Source: Apostichopus japonicus (taxonomy: Eukaryota > Echinodermata > Holothuroidea > Aspidochirotida > Stichopodidae). Taken from it: a DNA stretch of 64,000 nt. The first letter of the stretch is position 1, and every line of letters begins with the position of its first letter. The notes under the pieces were generated by a model, which was not told the DNA's origin, did not search any database, and worked only from the letters and a program-made list of their open reading frames with translations. The stretch covers positions 4,951,001 to 5,015,000 of the forward strand of contig NC_092573.1 in the NCBI RefSeq assembly GCF_037975245.1, given 5' to 3'. Positions 44,860 through 55,879 of the stretch are shown here, piece by piece. The translations under genes and the position numbers were made by a program.

Positions 44860-46032
44860 TAGAGTTCGACCTATTAAATGATAATCAGCTTTACCGAGTA
44901 CCGATTAGTTTCTGTGACAATCGGGCCGATGCCTATTACCTTTAGTGGATAAGCAGTTTTATTTTAATATTTCATTGAAAAAGATAACACAATCCCGAAC
45001 GTTTGCTTCAAGTTTTGCCATATGCAAGGGAAACCTTCCGATGGAACGTTGTTTAAACGATCATACACAGTAAGTCAATGGCGCTTCTCCATTGACATTA
45101 CTACACGTGGGAAAACCACACACTAAAGTCCCATTGACGTTTTCGCTGGAAATCAGACATGCTTTAGTCGGTAAGTTTAATTACTGCAAAGGTGATATTT
45201 AAGCAGGTATAGTACATTAGGTCAGGGGAAAAAAGTTGCTTCGGGTTTTTCGCAAAAATATGCGTAAGAATATTTGCCTAATCAGTGATTAGTAATCACA
45301 AATGGTAATGCAGTAGAACTACCGAGGACTGTCGCCAAACATTTCTAGGGAAGTTTAGGAGTATTTGGCGCCTTTGCATAATTTTGCATAATTGCATAAT
45401 TTTATGGCATTTGTAGAAAATTGGGCGTATTTTCAAACTAAACAGTTATTAAGCTCAACAGTTCTCTAGCCAGACTAGCCTAATGTGCGTAGAACTCACA
45501 ATGAACAAAGCGTAACGTCACTCTCACTTTCCAGTTTTCACCTACGGTGAAATGGCCAAAGTGGTTTAAAAGTATATTGATTTGGTTTTACATTTACTCG
45601 AAACAATTAATCTTTCATATCAATCGTTAATATTAAACCTGATAACAGGAGGTTTCGTTAGATGCAAGAAGCGAAGTGAAAAAAAAAAATAATAACGTCG
45701 TCCCTCTAAGCTTATCGCGAGTATACTGTATGATGTTAACTGCTAAAACTGGATAGTATATCGAACAGCATTAGTACAAACTCGCGTGAGGGACTTGCGA
45801 TACCGCTTCACGGTAGATTAGCGCAACTTCCCCGGCTATGAATAGCGCTGAATCGAACTTCTCCCGTTGTAGTTGTGGAGAATCAAAAGCGCGTAAAATA
45901 CAATCCTTGATGTGGAACTTAATAATCGGTTCCAAATAATCGGTAGCGCAATGGATTTTGCCGATGCCGGTTACTGATTGTCTGATAATCGGCCTAATGC
46001 CGATTATCTAACCTATTATCGGTCGAACACTA
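44860..46032. mobile_element. hAT-like non-autonomous element with 8-bp TSD
   Basis: The ends are TAGAGTTCGACC and GGTCGAACACTA, with subterminal AATCGG/CCGATTATC motifs on both sides. Exact 8-bp TSDs TTCTTGAT lie at 44852-44859 and 46033-46040. Length is 1173 bp, with no transposase ORF. The GTTCGACC termini with CCGATTA-type repeats resemble hAT ends seen in other animals. Confidence 0.85.
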
Positions 46033-46040
46033 TTCTTGAT

Positions 46041-47481
46041 CAGAAAATGCTGTCAATGTATAATTAGCAAAAGTTAGTCTTTTACGAAGTTCTAGTCTTA
46101 GCAGTCTGTTTGTAGTGTTCATGGCACACTTCTACCTCTCTTATCTGTGTAGCTTTAACCTCAAACATAGCTTGCTCAGGTTTTTCCACCGAGGAAAACC
46201 TAATTAGCTTGGTCTTTTACAAAGCCAGTATACTTCAGGCATACTGTGGTCACCACATGACATTAAATTAGGGTACAAGTTGCATTATAAGAGGCATTCT
46301 TTTGTTGGTGGGGGGGGGGGTGGGGGTGTGGGCGGCTGTATTTATGGGTGTGAAGGTTTTTTTGCCACGGATTTTATTCAGTAAACTCTTGGCTCTATTG
46401 TTGAACCACTAGTGTGCATAGGGAGTAAAATGTTGGGGTTGTGTGAGTGGAGGTGGGGGGCAGACTTGTGACTATCTTGACGGATATGGCTTTAACCCAT
46501 TTGGCTAGATGGAAGATCCATGTCTAGCATATTCAATGACATTGGTCAGCAATTCATCAATCATACATCCTTTCCCACCCCCATCACAGCCTATGTTCCC
46601 TAAGCCTTTTTCAATGTTACCAGAAACACAATACATATGATCACATTTTGCACAAATTGTGATTGGTAATCAGCCAGCTGCACAGGGAACTGAGGTCTAC
46701 TTTATACTATTACTGATCCTAGGCTAGTCAATAAAGCATTTGGTAAACGAATTAATATCTAGCAATTGCAAGAAAGTATTACGGTATTACCTAGGCTTCC
46801 AAAGTCAATCTCGACGGCTCTCATTTTGATAGTGCAACATGGATACCGCGCCGATTCGCGAACAAAAGTTAGGTTTACCGTTCTTGCTTGCATACAGTGT
46901 GAAAACTTGCGGCCATACGGACAACACGTTTACCTGTACACACGTCCATATGAGCTCTACATTACACTTAGCGACATTGCGCGGTGATGACGTCACAAGG
47001 TTTGTATACCAAAAGAAACTGCGTCAATATGAACATGGATATCAGTATATGTATCACCGAAAGGGATAGGGATCGAAATTGTGACTTTCAAGGTCACAGT
47101 TCCATTGGTCAGTTTTACCAGCATTAAAAGAGCATCGATAGTAAAACATATACCGACAGGACGATAAAATAAACGAGATATATCTTGATGGGTCCCTAAT
47201 AGCTAAATTTTGCACAGGTCACATATACTACTACAAAATTTGCCAAGCTATAAATATCCATTCAGATGTATAATCGTCCAATCAAAATAAAGGGGTGTAG
47301 AGGGCAGCATCCACGATCAATGGGTACTAATTACCTGTACACCGAAGCCCTCATAACAGAATGAACATACCCTTAAACATTAGGGGAACACGAAAATGTT
47401 CCCCTAACGTTACTGTCCCTCTAAGGTAGCAATTTTCAATATGCAATGGGCACCTAATGTGCACTTTATATAAATATATAG

Positions 47482-47546
<65 letters not shown>

Positions 47547-48389
47547 TATATATATATAGTTATATATATATATAGTTATATATATATAGACTATTTTTGC
47601 CACTCTTTCTCTATTTTTAGGACAAAACCTTGGAATTTTCCAGTTGAATAAATTTAAAAGAATGTATCAATGGCTTCGGGTATGTATAACAATAAGCTAA
47701 TGAGTGCAATACATCGAAACGTAAACGGGCATGGCACAAACTTGTACAATAGCTAGCGTGATGGTACAAAACTTTGAAGTAAATATAATGAAACCTATAA
47801 GTAAATTGCCAATTCTTTTACGTAGATATCAGTTCGTTGTAATCGTGACGACCGAAGGCCGAATTTTTTTGGCACAATTGTTTAGTTTTAATTGAGGTAT
47901 TGCTGTAGGGTCTGTAGTATGGATTGAATGTTTTCTGCTTGTAGGCCTACCAGCCTGCAGAAAGATGCCAACCAACGTTCTACTCAGACCATGTAAAATC
48001 AAAATTTCATGTATGAAATGTTTCACGAAATTAAATGAGGGCAGTATTGAAGAACTTAGCATGCATATATACTGCGGATGTGTGACCTGATTTAATTCAC
48101 TTTGGCTTCGGCTTTGAGTAAAACGTTTCTTTATATGCCTCTGTGCATAGTAAAAGTAATTACTGACTTTGCGATCATCGGTCCCAATTTTGAATGGTCG
48201 CGATCGGTAAGTGTGACACCATAGTTTTCCTTCCGGAAAACCAAAAGTTAACCGAAGTAGCCTTCCTTTTTGTTTACGTTTATTATTATGTGCGCGGTGT
48301 AATCAATAAACATACAATACCGTTTACAAGAACGTATATCATTACCGAAGAGAAGAGTTTAGGTTGAAAAGATAGACACACCCCTGTTT
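46041..48389. other. Intergenic, nothing coding recognised
   Basis: It contains a G-run tract at 46309-46330 and a (TA)n block at 47470-47590. No exon or RNA gene is supported. Confidence 0.5.
47470..47590. repeat. (TA)n microsatellite
   Basis: About 120 bp of TATATA with interspersed AGTTATA units, like the end of the tract at 44.2 kb. Confidence 0.92.
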
Positions 48390-48990
48390 AAATAATAATA
48401 ATAATAATAATAATAATTCTGCCAGATAAGCCTGTGCCATGTCATAGAAGATTTTGAATGTAAGACTCATAATTTTATATCAATCCGCTGCTGAATTGGA
48501 AGCCAGTGTAATTCTTGCAAGACAGGGGTAATGTGATCTCCTTGTTTTATTTTAGTTACAAGGCGATCAGCGGCGGAGTTTTGAAGAAGTTGAAGTTTTT
48601 GAAGTTGATGCAAAGGGAGGCCGAAAAGCAAACGGTTGCAATAATCCAATCGAGAGGTGACGAAGGCATGCATTAATTTAAATGGTAGAATTTTGATCGA
48701 GGATATTTCGAATTTTGGCAATTTTCCAAATACTATGCTACCAAAATTATCGAATGTTACACCAAGATTGCGAACAGTACAGGAAGGAGCAATCCGTATG
48801 TCACAAGGAGAAGCAGAATCTCTGACACTTACTTTGGATGAGAAGTGTATAATTTCAGTTTTGTCATCATTTAGGGGTAGGCATATTATCACGCATCCAG
48901 TTTCAGTTTGGGGTAACAAAAGTTCACAAAGGATATACAAATCAGTTCCGGTATAATGAATCAGATATATTTCGTGGAATCGGTACACGC
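48390..48990 (-). pseudogene. LINE reverse-transcriptase 3' remnant
   Basis: The minus strand encodes the C-terminal end of a non-LTR retrotransposon polymerase: LNDDKTEIIHFSSK, RNLGVTFD, FVTSRLDYCNRLLFGLP, QLQKLQLLQNSAA and HWLPIQQRIDIK. A one-base frameshift near 48465 precedes the expected SLTFKIFYDMAQAYLAELL. The copy then ends in an ATT-repeat tail (about 48393-48417). The style is CR1/L2-like. It is 5'-truncated and dead. Confidence 0.88.
48393..48417. repeat. (AAT)n microsatellite, LINE tail
   Basis: Eight or so AAT/ATT units adjoining the LINE remnant on its 3' side, as expected for the tail of a minus-strand insertion. Confidence 0.9.
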
Positions 48991-51497
48991 AACCAAATAA
49001 AATCGTAGCTAAGTGTTTGTTTGTTTGTTTTTTGTTGTTGGTTATAGTGAACCATCAAGGAAGGGTCAAATCCTCATCCATTGTGGACAACGGTTTAGTA
49101 TAGTGCGCTGATCAAATATTTCTGGAAAGTCTGTGACCATTATCCCAACAATCATATTTACACTATTAAAGATCATTGGCTTTCCTAACTCACCATAACC
49201 AAGAAGACGAATAAAAATATATTACACTGACGATCAACACACCAAAGCATATGTACATAGTATCCAGTGTATATATTATTAGACTATCGGTATGTAAACC
49301 GGTTAACACATGTTGAGAATCCTGATCATTTTGCTTGCGTTGACATTTATACTTCTCGGAAAATCTTTTACCAAAAAGCAATAAGAAAAAAAACATATGT
49401 TGACGATTTAACTACACTTCACCTGTTCTTTCAAATGTTAACAACCACCGAGCCACATTTCAGTCGAAAAGAAAAGAACCGTCTGTTGTGTAGCTGTCTA
49501 AATATCTCTTATATACGCTTACATGTGAATTGATTTCTTACTTAAAATGGTCAATATTGTCATGTTAGGTTAAAGTTATGTTAGGACTATTAATGTTGCG
49601 TTCTAGGAATATTAACCGAGGATTGGATATACAAATCATAATTAATCAAATCAATCAATCAATTTGTTGGCCATAATGTTATCACAGTAGCTTTAAAACA
49701 GTTCTGCTGAATTACCCTGTTGTTTTTATACGTGATACGTATAGAAGAAGATGTGATAAAAGAAGGTTTTTCAGTCACGTTGGACCTTCCAGTAACACCT
49801 GATAGAACCTTGAGGAAATAAAAAGAAATAGAAGCATAGAAAAGAAAAAGAAGAAGAAGGAAAGAAAATAAAGAAAATGGGGAAAACGAAGAAGAATTAA
49901 TGTTCAGAAGGTCAGACAAGTTTCATTATTAGTGTAACCTTGTCATTTTATTCATTTTGTTCATTTTGCAAAACTCGACATATGACGTATCATCCTAGGT
50001 TTGTATTTCAACCGTTTGTCAACAGAAGTGGTCAATTATTGTTTGAATTTGTATTTCGACAAAACGAACTTTCCAGTTAGTGGCTATAATGAGCAAGATG
50101 GTTAACGTTTTAAGTAAAATCAAATTTACTTTATTGCTTAGTACGTCATCCGAACTTTTGACCTTGGAAATACGATTCCAGTGCAAAGAGGGTACAAATA
50201 ACGTACGGTACTTTACATTGCGCCATCAAATTGTCAACCACATATAATAGTCTACGAGAAAGACGACGTCCGCTCTGTCGATTTGTGTTATAATGATTCC
50301 ATAAGTTAGAAACATCTGGAGCTAAACAACACACATGTTTCTAGAGACAGCAACATAATCAACGATTGATAATAATAATAATAAATGACAAATCCACAAA
50401 AACAGTAACAGCACCACAAAACAGCATAACCACCAAATGAAGAGAATAGCCCAGAAGCGACCACATATCTGAGATACAAAGACTGTTCCCATTTTGAAAT
50501 TTACAGCAGTATATACACTTCCGAAGAAATGTTGGGATTGTATTTACAAAGAGAGGTTTTTTTTTCTCTTTTTGTTTTTGCTGTGAACTCGGAGTAAAAG
50601 ATGAACTGCTGATGATGTCAGCATGGTCTGACAACTGACCTCTCCCCTCCCACCCCCACCCCCTGCACATTGGACGGCTGATATGTTACGACACGACGTT
50701 AAAGACTGTTGCCCGTTTAGGTCACATGTTAAATAGCTTTCTCGTGCTTGGCTAGATATTTTGTTAAGACAAGGCAGTATTAGTCATAACTCGCCGCGCA
50801 AATGCCGATTGCCAGGCGGGAAAACGCTACATGTTCAGTTTCCCCAACTAAACCCGACGTGAATTAAAACTGACAAAACCTTACTCAGTCGTAGTCTCAA
50901 ACACACTACTATATATTACTTCCATGATAGTAAAGTCACCCCCCCCCCCAAAAAAAAAAAAAATAATTGACTTCGACCAGTGGAAAAATTGAGTACAAAA
51001 TTAACTTCCTGGAGTTTTTTTTCCATCAAATATTGAATATAATGAAAAAGTTATCACTAACATTAAACGCAACCAATTGAATAACCCATTGTTAGCGCAA
51101 AAAAGCCGATCTTATGCTAACTACCAAAGATTTAGTCTCAAGGACAATGATTCAGTGTTATATCAAGTAGGGAGGTGGCACTTCTGTAACACGTGCCACT
51201 GCTTTGAAAACTGCTTTGTAAATTTAGACGATTGTAGTAGTTCGCTGTTGCAGTACTGCGAAAGGGATCACTGAACATGCATTATAAAGCATGGTAGTTT
51301 CAGCCAGTTATTTCAGGAAAAAAAATCGCTGTGTCTAGACAGTTTTTCAAAGGAAAAAAAAATTAGCCAAATTTCTCACATTTTCTCAAGACAGAAAGAA
51401 ACAAAAAAAAGTTCACAAACACGCACTAAATGGATTTATAAACTTAATGTATGTATCTATAGATCAAGCCCACACTACGTCATTACCGGTTATGCCA
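48991..51497. other. Intergenic, nothing coding recognised
   Basis: AT-rich sequence with a purine-rich A/G stretch near 49820-49895 and a C-run/A-run near 50939-50962. No feature is supported. Confidence 0.5.
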
Positions 51498-51542
51498 TTC
51501 GCTTCTCGGCCTTTTGGCTAAGATCATGTGTAGTATCTGTTC
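51498..51542 (+). pseudogene. U2 snRNA 5' fragment
   Basis: About 45 bp match the start of U2 snRNA almost exactly, including CTTCTCGGCCTTTTGGCTAA and the branch-point-pairing segment GTAGTATCTGTTC, with one change (ATCATG for ATCAAG). Similarity ends abruptly after CTGTTC; the Sm site and 3' stem-loops are absent. This is either a truncated pseudogene or the head of a snRNA-derived SINE. Confidence 0.85.
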
Positions 51543-52278
51543 CCTTTCGATGGGAATGGTGATGCACACCTGACGATGATCACAGTCACAGTCCCGATGC
51601 AAGGGGACTGGGGTTGAGAGCGTATCAGTCGTTCGGTAGTTTGGTTTTGTATGTCATTCGATATTGAATATCGAACACTGTATTCAGCTTTCAAATGTGA
51701 ACAACTATGCGGATTTGGGATGGAAACCCAAATCCGGGATGACACAATAGGCTTTATTAGCTTCAGTATGACGACTAATAAGTACATAGGCCTATAAACT
51801 AGATAATATAAAGCAATCTCCCAGCTCCAAATATAATCCAAAACAAAACACCCTTCACCCGGCAGATTTGATATTTATTAGATTCAAGCCTTTTTATTTC
51901 CTTTTTCTTTTAGGTAAATACTTTATATCATACACTCAGAATATTGCTTACGAAACTTTAAAAGTAGGAATGTTGATATAGTATGTTAGATATGACACAC
52001 TATCAGCCAATGTTTATAACCATAAAAGTTTCATAGTCTCTTGAATTGACGCATCCGTCGCTTTCAATCGGTTGATGTAAATGAAGAAAAGGGGGGAGGG
52101 GTGGGGGGGGGGGGGGCTATGGAGGGGAGCTGGGTTTTTTCCGTGCTGTGGAAAGTTAGGTCGTTAGATAACCCTGCATATCAGTGGCGGAGATTTCTTG
52201 TCAGAAGTGGGGGGGTTGCAGGCCATTGATGAAATAAAAAGGCATAACTGCTGGCTCACTATCTAAGTGGAGCGCCAC

Positions 52279-52643
52279 CAAGAGCGGCGGAAGCACTTTT
52301 AATCTGGGGAGGGGGCACCGACATCAAAGGGCACTTAGCTTTGAGTTTGACCCACAGAAATTCATTAAAAGTCAGGGGCGTAGCCAGGATTTGCAAAGTT
52401 GTATGCACGACTATCTGAGCGGAGCGCCACCATCGGTTGGCGCGGAGCGTACAAGAAAATTTTTGGTTTTACAAACCCCTCAGATGGCCGGAAACGGCCC
52501 TTCCCGAGTGTTCATTCTGGTTCCCTGGCCTCTTGCTAACTTGAGACATCTCAATTTTTATGTAGAAAAGGGCACATTTTTAACCTGAGGAAAAGTGGGG
52601 GGGGGGCACGTGCCCCCTGTGCCCCCCGGTTCCGCCGCCCTTG
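52279..52643. mobile_element. Nested CAAG.GCGGCGG element, copy 2
   Basis: The ends are CAAGAGCGGCGGAAG and TTCCGCCGCCCTTG, with exact TSDs AGCGCCAC at 52271-52278 and 52644-52651. It is internally similar to the 19496-20154 element in reverse orientation but shorter. The target site is the GGAGCGCCACC core of the surrounding element. Confidence 0.88.
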
Positions 52644-52988
52644 AGCGCCACCATAAGTTGGAGCGAAGTAAACAAGAATTTTTTGGCAAATATTGCCTCC
52701 CAGATTGCAGTAAATGGCACTGCCCAGGCCTGGAAAAGCTGCATTTAACCATTTCATATTTTGAAAATTGAAATCTCATGTTCTGTCACTGATATGTTAC
52801 TATAATGAAAAGCAAGATTTTTCGTTTTGTCATGTTGTATTCTCAACTTGTAAATAAACGGTCACCATGGATTATATAGCCTATTGGCCGTATCCAATCA
52901 ACTTTTTCTGAATGGCATGCGCTCTACCAGTGCAACATATAGGATACAGTAAAATTCATTTCAATGCAGTTTTTCCCACGTGGGTGCA

Positions 52989-53306
52989 ATGAAAGGGGTG
53001 TGTAGGCGGTTTTACACTATCTAACGCAACGTAGTCGCCAAGAACCTGAAGTATTTTTAAGGGAGGGCCCGAGGAACATGAACTTATAGCATGCTCCTCA
53101 TGGTGAAACATAATTGCACCTATTAGGTGAATTGAGTGTACTGTTAATAGTAGGAGAGACTAGCGTAGGTTCTTATGACCAACTAGACCGGTTTCTGCTC
53201 TCAAACTTTATAGGAGGAGCTTCATCAGTAGTAGCCTTTGAATATTTTATATTCGGCCTGACGTTGCGTTAGATAGTGTAAAACCGCCTACACCCCCCCC
53301 TTTCAT
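52989..53306. mobile_element. Nested MITE-like element
   Basis: Arms ATGAAAGGGGTGTGTAGGCG and the complement of a longer version (CCGCCTACACCCCCCCC then TTTCAT) extend through TTTTACACTATCTAACGCAA on both sides, over 40 bp each. No clear TSD is seen. The interior has no ORF. Confidence 0.75.
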
Positions 53307-53537
53307 TTCGTTAATTGTTGATGTATATACCAGGTAAAAGGTTGAAATGACTTTAACAATTTCAAATTTAATAATTTGATTTATTATGCCATTTGGAGCA
53401 CATAACATAGGCTAGTATAACAGAACATTACTGGCAAAAACTAGGGGGGGTGATTGTGTGGGCCAACCCCCCCCTCTTCAAAAAGTGGGGGGGTTAAACC
53501 CCCCCAACCCCCCTGTTTCTCCGCCACTGCTGCATAT

Positions 53538-54974
53538 GACATCTTGATCATCATATGTTTCACAATATTTGGTAAATGATTTGAAAACAGCTATTGATAC
53601 ATAAGTGAACTATTTGAGGTAAGTGGGGAGTCTGCCGGTTCGTTATCGGTTTCTCTGTACAGAAGTTACTACAGTCCTATGAAATGTTCTGAAAAATTAT
53701 AACGTGAAAGACACTACTTGAACTCATGATTACCTCATTGTTTATATTTCAGTTTAATACATGTACAACTTGTATATCTGCCAAATAATCAAATAATTCA
53801 TAAACATTTAATATATCAACTGCAATAGACTAAGAAAAATTCAAACAATATTAGACACTGGATGAAGAGATAGGATGTGTACGGTGTTTCTGAAGGGTCA
53901 AGCAAGTTGAAGACTTTACCTTATGCGTATAAACATCAACACAACAAATTTGTCGTAATAATTCGGTCGAGTTGACAGTTTACGCAATCATGACAAGTTG
54001 ACGAACAATACCAGATTACCAAGGGTTGCTGTATTGTACGTAACTTTACAACCCGTAAAAAAGTACGATATTTTTCAATTTTCGTCATAGCTTGTCAACT
54101 CGACAATTGTTTTCATTATACTAACGCAAGTAAGTCTTTAACTCGTCTGTCCATCCAGGCCAACCATACATTAGAACAGACACATCGCATTCAGTGCTGG
54201 AGTTGGAGTGGTGAAGAGAGCAAGGATGTAACATTTAAGAAAACCTCTGCAAGACAATGTTTGTTCGGAATGCAATTATTTTACAGGGTGAAGATTATCA
54301 CCTTTATCACGTTCCTATTTCTACATCATTTGGTACGAACATTGGCGAATGTGCAAGCAACTTAATTATATTAAGCCTTAATATAGTACGTCTCAATTAG
54401 GCCTTAATTATATTACGCCTTATAGGCCTTAATGTTATGATTAGAATTCTAAAGCAATATTATTGTGAATAAACTGTACAGTGTAATCCACCATAAGTTA
54501 AACTTCGTACAACTACATACGACTAGAAAACTACATATCATACAATAAGAATGTAATTAGAAAATATGTATGTACGCATAAAGTTGACTTAAAGAGGACC
54601 AATTCGTCAGATCTTTCAGTTAGATAAAGAAAACATAACAAAGTTTCTCATATATAAAACCTATACGAAGATGTGAAAGGAACACATTTCACTTACTATA
54701 CTGTGAGTCTCGAGGTATGTGAATATCCGCACGATACCCCACGTGGCAGCAATTTTGGGGAGCGATTTACATATTGAGAACTAAGGGAAGTTAGAATTCA
54801 TGTCTTACAACAAAAAATCTATGTAAGCCTAACCTATTATCAATCTGTTGTGTCCATTTTGGGTACTTTGCTCCTGCAGCGTTTCTGAGCAGGTTTTTTA
54901 ACTGGATAAAAGCGCTTTACAAATTCTTATATTATTATGATTAATTTGTTAAGAATGTTCACTTTTCATAGATG
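53538..54974. other. Intergenic region downstream of SLC34 gene B
   Basis: Holds the probable 3'UTR of gene B and a short LINE-tail-like sequence near 54893. Nothing else is recognised. Confidence 0.45.
54893..54945 (+). repeat. Possible LINE 3'-tail fragment
   Basis: AAAAGCGCTTTACAAATTC followed by TATTATTATGATTA resembles the AAAGCGCTnTAnAAAT-(TTAT)n tails common at the 3' ends of CR1/L2-type LINEs. It is very short. Confidence 0.4.
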
Positions 54975-55879
54975 TTACTCATAACCGAGATTTTCTGCTC
55001 CTTTGTTGACCTGAAACTCTTCCATTTCGTTGTCTGCCTCTTCCTTTTCTCTGCAACACTTGCAATACTTCTCGCACGGTTTGCACGTGTAAGTGAGCAC
55101 ATTATGATATGGCCGTAGAGAGTGCAGAGGCTTTGGCAAACAATCCCAGTTGGCGAGGCAGGTGTTCTTCAAACAGGTACATTTCCTTTGTATTATGTTA
55201 ATGGTGATAATAATAGCAAAGAAGATGAATATAGGGATACCGACACCCATTAGGACATATCCTTTGTCATTTGCTATTGACAGTCCAAATACTGCTGCCG
55301 GTAAGCAACCAAATGTCATCAACAAGTAAAATACTGCAAACCAGCGGTACTTGGCGGTTGTGTTCCCCAGGATTCGAGCCAGTGGAATGGGGAAACGAAG
55401 ACAGGGTATGGGGTACCATATGAGGATTCCGCTAATGTTGAATAGCAAATGGCAGATGGCGATCTGTAGCGAATCTTTGAAGCTTGGACCTGAGACTGCT
55501 AATGCTGCAATGAGGCCAGTAGCGGTTGTCCCGATGTTTGATCCTAGGGTTAGCGGGTACATACGATCTAGAGATATGATTCCAATACCGACGAGGGGTG
55601 TTAAAGCAGATGTAAATATGGAGCTACTCTGTACCACAAAGGTACACAGAGCACCCGTTATTATGGCGATGTAACCAGTGAAATAGGCAAAGCGGCCGGG
55701 AAAGTCGTAGTTGACAACTTTGTGAACAACTTTCGCAATACTTCCTTTGAGGAGGGAATGAAGTATCTTGACGATGAAGATTAGACAAATGAGTAAAAGA
55801 AGGACTGACGCAATCAAGAGGATGATCCCGACCAGAGTGTCAGAGAGATTGGTGTGGGCGAACCAGTGATTCAAGTCAC
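54975..55879 (-). CDS. SLC34: SLC34 gene B, exon 6: second transport repeat and C-terminus
   Basis: 905 bp, residues 257-557. It begins [14 protein letters not shown] (sequon NLS) after ATTGACAG. Several helices, QSSSIFTS and [11 protein letters not shown] follow, then a Cys-rich cytoplasmic tail. Confidence 0.93.

Larger units (their letters stand above)
52182..53529. mobile_element. hAT-like element with 8-bp TSD carrying two nested insertions
   Basis: The ends are CAGTGGCGGAGA and TCTCCGCCACTG, with exact 8-bp TSDs CTGCATAT at 52174-52181 and 53530-53537. Subterminal G and C runs are present. It contains the elements at 52279-52643 and 52989-53306, and no transposase. Confidence 0.9.
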
